Assembly: GCF_000379725.1 (NCBI RefSeq)
Contig: NZ_KB903664.1
Coordinates: 186,154-250,153 of the forward strand
Source of the DNA: Cytophaga aurantiaca DSM 3654
Lineage (GTDB): Bacteria > Bacteroidota > Bacteroidia > Cytophagales > Cytophagaceae
DNA: 64,000 bases
Direction: 5' to 3'
Positions 1 through 7,721 of the stretch are shown one piece after another. The notes below the pieces were generated by a model, which worked only from the letters and a program-made list of their open reading frames with translations, did no database searches and had not been told where the DNA came from. Both the position numbers and the translations under genes were made by a program. The first letter of the stretch is position 1. The number at the start of each line of letters is the position of its first letter.

Positions 1-890
1 CATCCTTTACATTGGGTAGAGATACCTTTTTTTGTAAAATTCCTGCTTCGTATCAACTTCAGGCACCAGCAAGTTTTGATTTGTATGAATGGTCCACAGG
101 TTCTCATACTTTCAGCATAGCAATACCCAATGCTGGTACGTATTGGCTAAAAGCTTCTTATGCTTGCGGAACATTGAAAGACACAATCGTTGTAACAGAA
201 TTTATAAAACCGGATTCTGTGTTGATACCTATAAACGATACTACAATTTGCAGCAATTCGAGTATTGATTTGCAGATTGCACATGTGTCTATGTATTCCA
301 ATTTTGCATGGAATGATGGCACGACTCAAAATCATTTATTGGTAAATCAGGCAAATCTATATAATGTGAAAGCATACACACCAGAAGGATGTGAGGTTAG
401 GGATACTATTCGCATCACAACTATGAAGCCTCCTGTATTGTCATTGAAGAACGATACATTGTTATGTGCAGGAACGGAATTAAGACGTGTTGTTTCTAAA
501 AAAACTACTGAGCAACTCGTATGGAACGATGGATCTATAGATTCTACCTATCGTATTAAGAGCTCAGGTATATATTGGGCTAGACTTTCAAATGTATGTT
601 TCAATACGACAGATAGTATAACAGTCAGTTTCGTAGATTGTACAGTAAACATTCCCAATCTTATTACTGTAAACGATGATGGAAAGAATGATTATTTTGT
701 TATTAAAACAGAAGTGAATCGAACGTTTGAGCTCTCCATTTATAATTCCTGGGGATCTCAAATATATCACAATACTACCTATCAGAATGATTGGAATGCG
801 AATGGATTGGATTCAGGAATTTATTTTTATTATTTGAATGATCCCTTGATGAATAAAAATTACAAAGGATGGTTGCAGGTAATAAAGTGA
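1..890 (+). CDS. Secreted protein with gliding-motility C-terminal domain (5' end missing)
   Basis: The reading frame is open from the left edge, so the start lies outside the window; the first possible TTG inside it is not a believable start. The visible part has repeated Ig/PKD-like segments with spaced cysteines and WNDGS/WNDGT motifs. The last 80 or so residues (NIPNLITVNDDGKNDYF, IYNSWGSQIY, W.NGLDSGIYFYYL) match the gliding motility-associated C-terminal domain (TIGR04131 type). In Bacteroidetes this domain sends proteins through the type IX secretion system to the cell surface, so this is probably a large surface adhesin or structural protein. Its stop is one base from the end of the convergent acyltransferase gene. 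The N-terminal function cannot be told. Confidence 0.85.
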   Translation, partial: SFTLGRDTFFCKIPASYQLQAPASFDLYEWSTGSHTFSIAIPNAGTYWLKASYACGTLKDTIVVTEFIKPDSVLIPINDTTICSNSSIDLQIAHVSMYSNFAWNDGTTQNHLLVNQANLYNVKAYTPEGCEVRDTIRITTMKPPVLSLKNDTLLCAGTELRRVVSKKTTEQLVWNDGSIDSTYRIKSSGIYWARLSNVCFNTTDSITVSFVDCTVNIPNLITVNDDGKNDYFVIKTEVNRTFELSIYNSWGSQIYHNTTYQNDWNANGLDSGIYFYYLNDPLMNKNYKGWLQVIK

Positions 891-891
891 T

Positions 892-1950
892 TTAATTGTA
901 ATATTTTTTTAGTTTCAAAAAAGGTTTTTCAATTATGTAATAAGACGCTGAGGCAACAGCAATAAGCATCAATGCATTTAGTACCCAGATTAAAATAACA
1001 GGTAATTCCTGTGTTATACGGACAGGGATATAATTCCATATGTGAGGTATTGACATATGAAATAAATAAATTCCATAACTTATTTTTCCAATATAGATCA
1101 ACGCTGAATTGTTAAATAGTAGGCTCCATTTAAATGAATTATTTTGATTTTGGTAAAGAAACACAATCAAATAAAAAGCAATGAACGTATTTTTTACACG
1201 TAAAGGCACAACATTAAAATCAGGAAATAATATACCAAATGCAATAAGTAGGATAGCTATAATTGCTCCATACATACTGATTTTTTCAACTTTTTTTAAT
1301 AGGTGTTCCTTTGATATGGCAATCCATGCTAATAAGGCTCCTGCACCAAATGCATCAAAACAACATATGGTCATGTAACGATGGTTGTAAACACTATGTA
1401 ATAGATATTGGCTAATGACTCCAACAAAAATGAATAAAATAATTACACGTAAGATTTTTGATTGTGGTACAAATAACATCAGCCAAGGCCAGATTAAATA
1501 GAACTGTTCTTCTGCAGCAAGCGACCATAAATGTCCTAAGGTCATATTTTCAGGATTGTCAAAATATTGATAATAATTGGAAGTGTATGTATAATAAAAA
1601 CCCATCTCATATTTTAATGTTCCAAAAATGTATAAGTCATATATAGATATAAGTAGTAGAAATAAATAATAGATAGGAAAAATTCGCAGGATTCTTCTGA
1701 TATAAAATCTTTGTACAAGCTGGAGCTGGCTGTTGGTAGTTTCAAATTCATTTTTTTTGAAACGTTGTTCGAGTAAAATTTTAGTTATTAAAAAGCCGCT
1801 AAGTACAAAAAAAATGTCTACACCTAATGGGCCAATCACACCATGCCAATGGTTATAATAAGAGGTTTTGTCGGGCGTGCACCAATGGCTGAATATTACC
1901 AAAGTTACTGCAATTGCTCTTAGGCTATCTAATTGCTTAATGTGAGTCAT
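892..1950 (-). CDS. Acyltransferase 3 family membrane O-acyltransferase
   Basis: This 352-residue membrane protein begins with the family signature LDSLRAIAVTLVIFSHW, and the conserved histidine of the acyltransferase-3 (OafA/YrhL) family sits in the first helix. About ten hydrophobic helices follow, with GPLGVDIFFVLSGFLIT and RILRIFPIYY motifs. The family transfers acetyl or other acyl groups onto exported surface sugars. I chose the ATG at 1950 because the homologous region starts there; an open frame upstream overlaps the flippase gene and has no family sequence. It starts four bases after the flippase stop, so wecB, flippase and acyltransferase are probably one transcript that makes and decorates a surface polysaccharide. 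Confidence 0.88.
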   Translation of the reverse strand: MTHIKQLDSLRAIAVTLVIFSHWCTPDKTSYYNHWHGVIGPLGVDIFFVLSGFLITKILLEQRFKKNEFETTNSQLQLVQRFYIRRILRIFPIYYLFLLLISIYDLYIFGTLKYEMGFYYTYTSNYYQYFDNPENMTLGHLWSLAAEEQFYLIWPWLMLFVPQSKILRVIILFIFVGVISQYLLHSVYNHRYMTICCFDAFGAGALLAWIAISKEHLLKKVEKISMYGAIIAILLIAFGILFPDFNVVPLRVKNTFIAFYLIVFLYQNQNNSFKWSLLFNNSALIYIGKISYGIYLFHMSIPHIWNYIPVRITQELPVILIWVLNALMLIAVASASYYIIEKPFLKLKKYYN

Positions 1951-1954
1951 GTTA

Positions 1955-3196
1955 CTATAATCTTGGGAACAGTCTAAATGCTGGTAACAACAAGACTTTC
2001 CAGCTGCTGTTGGTTTCTTTTTTATAATAGTACATGAGTAATGTACTGTATACAATATAACTGGCACAGCTCATTAAGGCCACACCATACACACCCAATG
2101 TTGTTATGAAAGGGATGAACGCAATGAGTGGAAGTATAAAGGAAATCAGCGTTGCTTTTGCATTGATACTGAATAAGCCCATTCCCTGAAAATAGTTCCA
2201 ATAGATCTTTGCATAGGATAAAATAAGTGTCCCTGTTGAAAGCAATAGTATAAAGGTATGCAAGCCTTTGAAATCTTTCCCGATGATAAATTCTAAAACA
2301 AATTCTGGTGTTGCCAATAAAATAATAATAGCAATGAGGCTTAACCAAAAAGAACTATAAGCATATTCATTGGTCATGTGTATGATCTTTGTTTTATCTG
2401 TTTCAGCAGTGATTGCCGGGTAGAGCGGTGTAGCCAGCGCTAGCGGTATGATCCAGATTGCTTCGGTTAGTACAGATGCTGCTGAATAGATCCCCAACTG
2501 TTCGTTGTCTTTCAGTAAGGTATAGATCAGATAAAAACTTACACGGGTATTTAAAAAGAACAGCCAGTTGCTGTATTGAGATACAATACTTTTTTTGATC
2601 AATGCAAGCCAGTGGATAGCGGCATTACTTGATTCAACCGGTTCTTTTTTCAATGCAAAAAGAAAACCTAAACCAATGATGAAACTAATCGCTAAATGTA
2701 TCTGTAAACCCATAATGTAATTCTCTACACTTGCCTGATTGTTCATCATGAGCCAGATCAACACAATTTGAAATACAGAATAGAACAAATAGAAAATATT
2801 ATAGAAGTTGAATTGCTTGTGTGCCCTTAAATGCAGACCGATCCAGTTGACCCAGGCAAACAAGATGCTATTGATAATTAAATCGACAACAAGATTTTCA
2901 GGATGCAGATGTGTAAGAAATAAAATCACCGGAACAATTAGACCCGAAAGCGTGGATAGTATAAATCCGTAGGTAATGATGTTCTTTTTATTATACTGAT
3001 GAATAAAATAAATATAACCCGAACCAAAAATAATTTCACTGAACAATTGAACAATGGTAACGTTTGCAACAAATAAACTGATGGTTCCTCTTCCTTCAGC
3101 ACCCAGATAACGCGTCGATAGAATAAATACGCCAAAGGTATTTATTGCTAAAACGAAGCGTACTAAAAATGTACTGATAAGGTTTTTTTTATTCAT
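1955..3196 (-). CDS. Polysaccharide flippase-like membrane protein (Wzx/MATE-like)
   Basis: This is a 413-residue, very hydrophobic protein with about twelve predicted membrane helices. The N-terminal STRYLGAEGRGTISLF resembles the first helices of polysaccharide biosynthesis/Wzx-type proteins of the MOP superfamily, which flip lipid-linked oligosaccharides across the inner membrane. I chose ATG 3196 (MNKKNLIST) because the 28 residues upstream in the same frame are not membrane-like and overlap the wecB end. It lies 23 bases after wecB and just before the acyltransferase, which fits export of an N-acetylmannosamine-containing glycan. The substrate cannot be read from the sequence. Confidence 0.8.
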   Translation of the reverse strand: MNKKNLISTFLVRFVLAINTFGVFILSTRYLGAEGRGTISLFVANVTIVQLFSEIIFGSGYIYFIHQYNKKNIITYGFILSTLSGLIVPVILFLTHLHPENLVVDLIINSILFAWVNWIGLHLRAHKQFNFYNIFYLFYSVFQIVLIWLMMNNQASVENYIMGLQIHLAISFIIGLGFLFALKKEPVESSNAAIHWLALIKKSIVSQYSNWLFFLNTRVSFYLIYTLLKDNEQLGIYSAASVLTEAIWIIPLALATPLYPAITAETDKTKIIHMTNEYAYSSFWLSLIAIIILLATPEFVLEFIIGKDFKGLHTFILLLSTGTLILSYAKIYWNYFQGMGLFSINAKATLISFILPLIAFIPFITTLGVYGVALMSCASYIVYSTLLMYYYKKETNSSWKVLLLPAFRLFPRL

Positions 3197-3219
3197 TCGT
3201 TCTAATGAAACGTAAATTT

Positions 3220-4308
3220 TTACACCGAATAAATTTCTTTGATCTTCTGAACAATGCGCTCCGCAGCCTGTCCATCCCACAAAGCCGGAACTTCAGATGT
3301 TTTCCATTCACCTTGTTCAACCTTTGAAATTAAATTTTTCAACGTTGGTAAATCGGTAGCCAATTCATTTGAACCAACTGAAATGGTTTCCGGTCTCTCG
3401 GTAGTTGTTCGGTATGTGATACAAGGAACTTTCATGTAGGTTGTTTCTTCCTGTATTCCACCCGAATCGGTTATGACAGCTTTAGCATTTTTCTGCAAAT
3501 AAAGAAACTCTAAATAACGCAGCGGTTCAATAAATTCTATGTTCTGTATTTCTTTATATATAGCGGTGCCACGCAGCATCTTCTCCGTACGCGGATGTAC
3601 CGGGAATACACATTTTCTGTTGCCTATGGATGCGGATACAGCACGAAGAATATCGGTTAATACATCGGCATCATCCACATTATCTGTGCGGTGCAGGGTA
3701 AGCAAATAATAATCGCCGTCCTCTAACGAATAGGTTCTGAAAATATCAGGCTTTTGTGCAAATTGAATTTTCTGAATCAAGGAATCGATCATGATGTTGC
3801 CGACAAAAAAAATGCGATCTTCTGTAATACCTTCCTTCTGCAAATTATAACCTGCATCTCTGCTGGTTGTAAAAAAATAATCCGTAATGGAATCGGTAAG
3901 AATGCGATTGATTTCTTCAGGCATTTTCCGATCAAGTGATCTGAGACCTGCTTCAATATGAATCAAATCTTTATGTAATTTTTTTGTTACAATGCTGCAT
4001 GCCATGGTAGAGTTCACATCTCCAACAACAACAACAGCTTTGGCAGCACTGTCTTTTAAAAATTCTTCAAAGCCGATAATGATCTCGCTTGTTTGTTTGT
4101 TTTGTGAACCACCCGCAATTCCTAAATGATAATTGGGCTGAGGAATGGAAAGGTCTTCAAAAAAAACATCGTTCATTAACGGATCGTAATGCTGACCTGT
4201 ATGTACCAATGTGTAGTTGATATTTTCTTCACGCAAAAGTTTGTGGATCAAAGGGGCGATCTTCACAAAGTTTGGTCGTGCACCTGCAACAATAATTATT
4301 TCTAACAT
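3220..4308 (-). CDS. wecB: UDP-N-acetylglucosamine 2-epimerase, non-hydrolysing
   Basis: The 362-residue protein has the usual length and landmarks of the WecB/MnaA family: an N-terminal AGARPNFVKIAPL, HTGQHYD near residue 40, GDVNSTMA, HIEAGLRS, LTLHRTDNVD, and the C-terminal ITDSGGIQEETTY that binds the UDP-sugar. The enzyme interconverts UDP-GlcNAc and UDP-ManNAc, supplying ManNAc for surface glycans. It is the first gene of a minus-strand group with the flippase and the acyltransferase. It is distinct from the hydrolysing epimerase at 17204, which belongs to the nonulosonic acid operon. The start is divergent from miaA, with an 80-base promoter region between them. Confidence 0.93.
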   Translation of the reverse strand: MLEIIIVAGARPNFVKIAPLIHKLLREENINYTLVHTGQHYDPLMNDVFFEDLSIPQPNYHLGIAGGSQNKQTSEIIIGFEEFLKDSAAKAVVVVGDVNSTMACSIVTKKLHKDLIHIEAGLRSLDRKMPEEINRILTDSITDYFFTTSRDAGYNLQKEGITEDRIFFVGNIMIDSLIQKIQFAQKPDIFRTYSLEDGDYYLLTLHRTDNVDDADVLTDILRAVSASIGNRKCVFPVHPRTEKMLRGTAIYKEIQNIEFIEPLRYLEFLYLQKNAKAVITDSGGIQEETTYMKVPCITYRTTTERPETISVGSNELATDLPTLKNLISKVEQGEWKTSEVPALWDGQAAERIVQKIKEIYSV

Positions 4309-4388
4309 TCTTTAACTGAATTATTCTATAAAAATAGTGAAATCCCGTATCTTCACTAAATATAACGGAAAGCAATTCCAAATATTCC

Positions 4389-5297
4389 ATGCCGCTGAAA
4401 AATAAATACCTTATTGTAATTGTTGGTCCTACTGCTGTTGGTAAAACGGCGTTATCCATTGAAGTTGCAAAGCGGTATAAGACAGCTGTATTGTCGGCAG
4501 ATTCAAGGCAGATTTTTAAAGAATTGAACATCGGCACAGCAAAAGCGAGTCTGGAAGAGCAAGACGGAGTACCTCATTATTTTGTTGATTCGTTATCCAT
4601 TGAAGAACCCTTCAATGCAGGCATGTTTGAGCGGGAAGGCTTGACTTTACTGGATTCCTTGTTTGAACAACACGATGTTGTTGTGCTGTGCGGCGGAACA
4701 GGTTTGTATGTAAAAGCCTTGCTTGAAGGAATGGATGAATTGCCTGAAACAGATCCGGAATTACGTGCAGCATTGAATGAAGAGTTCGAACAGCGCGGTC
4801 TGGAAGTAATGCAGGAAGAGTTGAAGCGCATCGATCCTATAACATACGATCAAATTGATCTGCAAAATCCACTACGTGTCTTTCGTGGAATTGAAGTATA
4901 TCGACAAACAGGTACTCCGTTATCAGCCTATAAAACAGGAGAAAAAAAGGAACGCCCGTTTACTGCGATCAAGATAGGTTTAACAATGGATCGGGAAGAG
5001 CTGTATGCGCGTATCGATAAACGCATGGATCTAATGCTCGCTGCAGGTTTGGAAGAGGAAGCTCAACGTTTCATTGCGTACAAACACGTGAATGCGCTGC
5101 AGACTGTTGGTTACAGTGAGATCTATGGCTACATGGATGGCTTGTATGATCGGGAAGAAATGATCCGTTTGTTGAAACGGAATAGCAGACGATATGCAAA
5201 AAGACAATTGACCTGGTTTACAAAAGATACAGAGATACACTGGTTTCATCCCGCTGCGGTAGGGGAGATTGAAGCGTTTATTGAAGGTAGTTTCTAG
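4389..5297 (+). CDS. miaA: tRNA dimethylallyltransferase
   Basis: The protein has 302 residues, the normal MiaA size. It carries the P-loop GPTAVGKT at residues 13-20, SADSRQIF (substrate-binding Asp), GGTGLYVKAL, and the C-terminal tRNA-binding part with SRRYAKRQLTWF. It transfers a dimethylallyl group to A37 of tRNAs that read UNN codons. The gene stands alone on the plus strand, divergent from wecB. Its TAG stop lies inside the first units of a seven-base repeat tract, so the repeat defines the last bases of the gene. Confidence 0.96.
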   Translation: MPLKNKYLIVIVGPTAVGKTALSIEVAKRYKTAVLSADSRQIFKELNIGTAKASLEEQDGVPHYFVDSLSIEEPFNAGMFEREGLTLLDSLFEQHDVVVLCGGTGLYVKALLEGMDELPETDPELRAALNEEFEQRGLEVMQEELKRIDPITYDQIDLQNPLRVFRGIEVYRQTGTPLSAYKTGEKKERPFTAIKIGLTMDREELYARIDKRMDLMLAAGLEEEAQRFIAYKHVNALQTVGYSEIYGYMDGLYDREEMIRLLKRNSRRYAKRQLTWFTKDTEIHWFHPAAVGEIEAFIEGSF

Positions 5298-5361
5298 TTG
5301 CTAGGTACTAGTTACTAGACGAGAGAAGTACTAAGTACAGAGTACAAAGTACTAAGACTAC
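5289..5361 (+). repeat. Degenerate heptad AG(N5) repeat tract 1
   Basis: Seven-base units, each starting with AG, follow one another from inside the miaA stop: AGTTTCT, AGTTGCT, AGGTACT, AGTTACT, AGACGAG, then AGTACTA, AGTACAG, AGTACAA, AGTACTA, AGACTAC after a 3-base slip. CTAG and GTAC recur strikingly. A matching tract in the opposite orientation lies at 5582-5652. Related tracts occur at five other places in the window. Confidence 0.85.
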
Positions 5362-5405
5362 GAAATAGATAACGTAGAGCTCTGCTTTAATTATTAAGAA
5401 AGAAT

Positions 5406-5450
5406 AAGGCTGAAAGCCTTTAATATACAAGCTTGGGGCATCGCCCCAAG
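5406..5450. repeat. GGCTG/GGGGC two-hairpin repeat element, copy 1
   Basis: A small hairpin, AAGGCTGAAAGCCTT (5406-5420), is followed after 11 bases by the palindrome CTTGGGGCATCGCCCCAAG (5432-5450). The same two hairpins with the same 11-base spacing recur at 52606-52650. A partial copy, TTGGCATCGCCCCAAG, lies just downstream at 5468-5483. Confidence 0.85.
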
Positions 5451-5521
5451 TGTTGATTGTTAAATCATTGGCATCGCCCCAAGAGATGCACCACAAGAAA
5501 AAATTAAGATTTACTCCAATA

Positions 5522-5556
5522 AAAAAAGGAAAGAGAATGCATCTCTTTCCTTTTTT
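5522..5556. terminator. Bidirectional terminator between miaA and pfkA
   Basis: A perfect hairpin has 15-base arms at 5522-5536 and 5542-5556 around a 5-base loop; each arm combines GGAAAGAGA with a run of six A or T. It can end transcription from either side and fits the converging miaA and pfkA genes. Confidence 0.85.
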
Positions 5557-5581
5557 AGTATTTTTGGTATGGCGTGTTTTT

Positions 5582-5652
5582 CCTTGGTCTTAGTACTAAG
5601 TACTCTATACTTTTTGTCTAGCAACTAGGAACTAGAAGCTAGTACTAGCACC
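5582..5652 (-). repeat. Degenerate heptad AG(N5) repeat tract 2
   Basis: Read on the minus strand from the pfkA end, the units are AGTACT, AGCTTCT, AGTTCCT, AGTTGCT, AGACAAAA, AGTATAG, AGTACTT, AGTACTA, ending AGACCAAGG. It faces the tract at 5289-5361. The AGACCAAGG end is shared with the tract at 50904-50943. Confidence 0.8.
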
Positions 5653-5660
5653 TGATAACG

Positions 5661-6647
5661 CTACTCTTTATATTTTCTACCGTTCAATTTTTCTGCCAAT
5701 GTAAGCAAATCTTGATTGATTGGTTTACGTTTTGTAATGGTATCGATAAATGGAGTATAAACTACTTGATGATCGATAATACCTGCCATTACATTTGCTC
5801 TTCCTTCAAGTAAACCTTCAACAGCAGCAAGACCCAAACGGCTGGCTAATACACGGTCAGCCGCTGATGGCCCACCTCCACGTTGAACGTGCCCTAATGT
5901 AGTTACTCTGCAATCCAGTTGAGGTAGAGCTTCTTTGATATCTCGTGCAATCATACTTGCACGACCTTCCTGGTGACCTTCTGCAACAATAATAATATGA
6001 GAAGCTTTGGCATCACTTGTGCCATGTTTCAAACGATTGATGACAACATTTTTGTCGTAAGGAAACTCTGGTATAATCGCCATTTCTGCTCCGCCTGAAA
6101 TAGCAGAACGAACAGCAATGTATCCTGTATCACGACCCATTACTTCAATAAAGAATACACGTTCGTGTGCGTCTGCTGTATCTCTGATCTTATCGATCGC
6201 AGCCAGACAGGTATTCACTGCAGTATCGTATCCGATCGTAAAATCTGAACCGAATAGATCGTTGTCAATTGTACCAGGCGCACCTACACATGGTATCTGA
6301 TATTCGTTGTAAAATAATTCTGCACCTGTAAATGTTCCGTTACCGCCAATGGCTACCAAACCTTCAATGCCGAATTTCTGAATTTGTTCAAACGCTTTTC
6401 TTCTTCCTTCCGGTGTTCTGAATTCTTCGCTTCTTGCAGATTTCAGAATCGTACCACCTTTTTGAATAATGTTACTAACAGCGCGATTGTCAAGCTCGAT
6501 AAAGTTCCCATTAATCATCCCGTCATACCCTCTAACGATACCGTATACCTCTAAATCATTATAATGACCTGCACGTACCGCAGCACGAATACATGCATTC
6601 ATTCCTGGCGCATCACCACCAGATGTGTAAACCGCTATTTTTTTCAT
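5661..6647 (-). CDS. pfkA: ATP-dependent 6-phosphofructokinase
   Basis: The 328-residue protein starts at ATG 6647 with MKKIAVYTSGGDAPGMN; a longer open frame upstream lacks family sequence. It has PGTIDNDLFGSDFTIGYDTA (catalytic Asp region), VMGRDTGYIA, and VTTLGHVQRGG. The enzyme commits fructose-6-phosphate to glycolysis. The ATP site reads G101-G102-N103-G104. Gly104 is the mark of ATP use rather than pyrophosphate use, but Asn replaces the usual Asp103 that helps hold magnesium-ATP in the Escherichia coli enzyme. The gene converges on miaA across the repeat-filled region. Confidence 0.95.
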   Translation of the reverse strand: MKKIAVYTSGGDAPGMNACIRAAVRAGHYNDLEVYGIVRGYDGMINGNFIELDNRAVSNIIQKGGTILKSARSEEFRTPEGRRKAFEQIQKFGIEGLVAIGGNGTFTGAELFYNEYQIPCVGAPGTIDNDLFGSDFTIGYDTAVNTCLAAIDKIRDTADAHERVFFIEVMGRDTGYIAVRSAISGGAEMAIIPEFPYDKNVVINRLKHGTSDAKASHIIIVAEGHQEGRASMIARDIKEALPQLDCRVTTLGHVQRGGGPSAADRVLASRLGLAAVEGLLEGRANVMAGIIDHQVVYTPFIDTITKRKPINQDLLTLAEKLNGRKYKE

Positions 6648-6861
6648 TATAAGTAAGTTGTCTAGACTTGTGTGAAATTGTGTGAGGAAAGTTTCAGGCC
6701 TGTTTAACCCGATAATAATTTCAACTTCCAATTTTACTAAAAAAATAATACAATAGAAATGAAATGTATGCTCTTTTATTCATTTTAAGCTTAAATATGA
6801 GAAGGATTATTTATTTTTCTTTTAAATTCGTCCCCAGCATCCTCAACGTTTAAGCGACCGT

Positions 6862-7629
6862 ATGAATTCCTCAACACCTTTTTTATCCATCATTACAGTT
6901 GTCTTTAATAATCTTGCCGGATTGAAACATACCTATCAATCCATTAAAAGTCAGACCTCTACTGATTTTGAATGGCTGGTGATTGATGGCGGATCAAGTG
7001 ATGGGACAAAGGAGTGGCTTGCCGGTTTGACGGTACCAAACATGCGTTTTGTCTCTGAAAAAGATGCCGGGCTGTACGATGCCATGAACAAGGGATTGAA
7101 ACTGGCAACAGGGAAATTTGTATGGTTCATGAATTCCGGAGACAGTATTTTTTCTTCTGATACCGTGCAGACACTGATCGATCAGTCTGCTGACAACGAT
7201 GTACTGTATGGAGAAACCATGTTGGTGGATGAGAACGATACCAGGTTGGGGATTCGTTCTGAAAAGACAACACGGGTTTTACCTGAAAAAATGACCCGCT
7301 TCTCTATGATCATGGGGATGGTTGTGTGTCATCAATCTTTTATTCCTCAGAGAAGTCTGGCACCAGCATACAACCTGAATTACCGCTTTAGTGCAGACAT
7401 TGACTGGGTGATCTCTTGTCTGGAAAATGCTTCTTCCATTCATAATTGCAAGACGATTTTGTCTAACTATCTGGTAGGAGGACTTTCAGCTCAAAATCAA
7501 AAAACAGGGTGGAAGGAACGCTGGAAGATCTACGTAGCACATTATGGTTTTTTATATACCTTTCTGGCACATATTTACATTGCTTTCAGGTATGTATGGG
7601 TCTTTAAAATTTTAAAAAGAAATTATTAA
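6862..7629 (+). CDS. Family 2 glycosyltransferase
   Basis: The 255-residue protein has a GT-A fold start (LSIITVVFNNLAGLKHTYQSI), the nucleotide-binding DGGSSDGT at residues 42-49, KDAGLYDAMNKGL, and FVWFMNSGDSIF as the probable metal-binding segment. This looks like the WcaA/colanic-acid type of GT2 enzyme that adds a sugar from a nucleotide donor to a surface glycan at the cytoplasmic membrane. The C-terminus is aromatic and hydrophobic and could sit on the membrane. It is followed 92 bases later by the YfhO-like gene. Donor and acceptor are unknown. Confidence 0.88.
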   Translation: MNSSTPFLSIITVVFNNLAGLKHTYQSIKSQTSTDFEWLVIDGGSSDGTKEWLAGLTVPNMRFVSEKDAGLYDAMNKGLKLATGKFVWFMNSGDSIFSSDTVQTLIDQSADNDVLYGETMLVDENDTRLGIRSEKTTRVLPEKMTRFSMIMGMVVCHQSFIPQRSLAPAYNLNYRFSADIDWVISCLENASSIHNCKTILSNYLVGGLSAQNQKTGWKERWKIYVAHYGFLYTFLAHIYIAFRYVWVFKILKRNY

Positions 7630-7721
7630 AAAACAGATTAAGCTGCTGTGTAAATGCAAGAAGCTTATTTAATCTTTTTATATTGCGTAATCATTGAATA
7701 ACATCATTTTAAATTAAAATA

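Larger units (their letters stand above)
5298..5660. other. Repeat-filled intergenic region between miaA and pfkA
   Basis: These 363 bases contain no credible gene. They hold, in order, the first heptad tract, a two-hairpin GGCTG/GGGGC element, a partial third copy of its hairpin (5468-5483), a strong terminator, and a second heptad tract facing the first. The two tracts act as long imperfect inverted arms around the central hairpins. Both flanking genes converge on this region, so it is probably a transcription end as well as a repeat nest. Confidence 0.8.

Noticed and set aside
1951-2348. Extra minus-strand frame overlapping the acyltransferase start and flippase end
   Set aside because: It lies in another frame of two clear genes and shows no family motif.
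3197-3280. N-terminal extension of the flippase
   Set aside because: It overlaps the wecB end, is cysteine-rich and not membrane-like; the ATG at 3196 fits the family.
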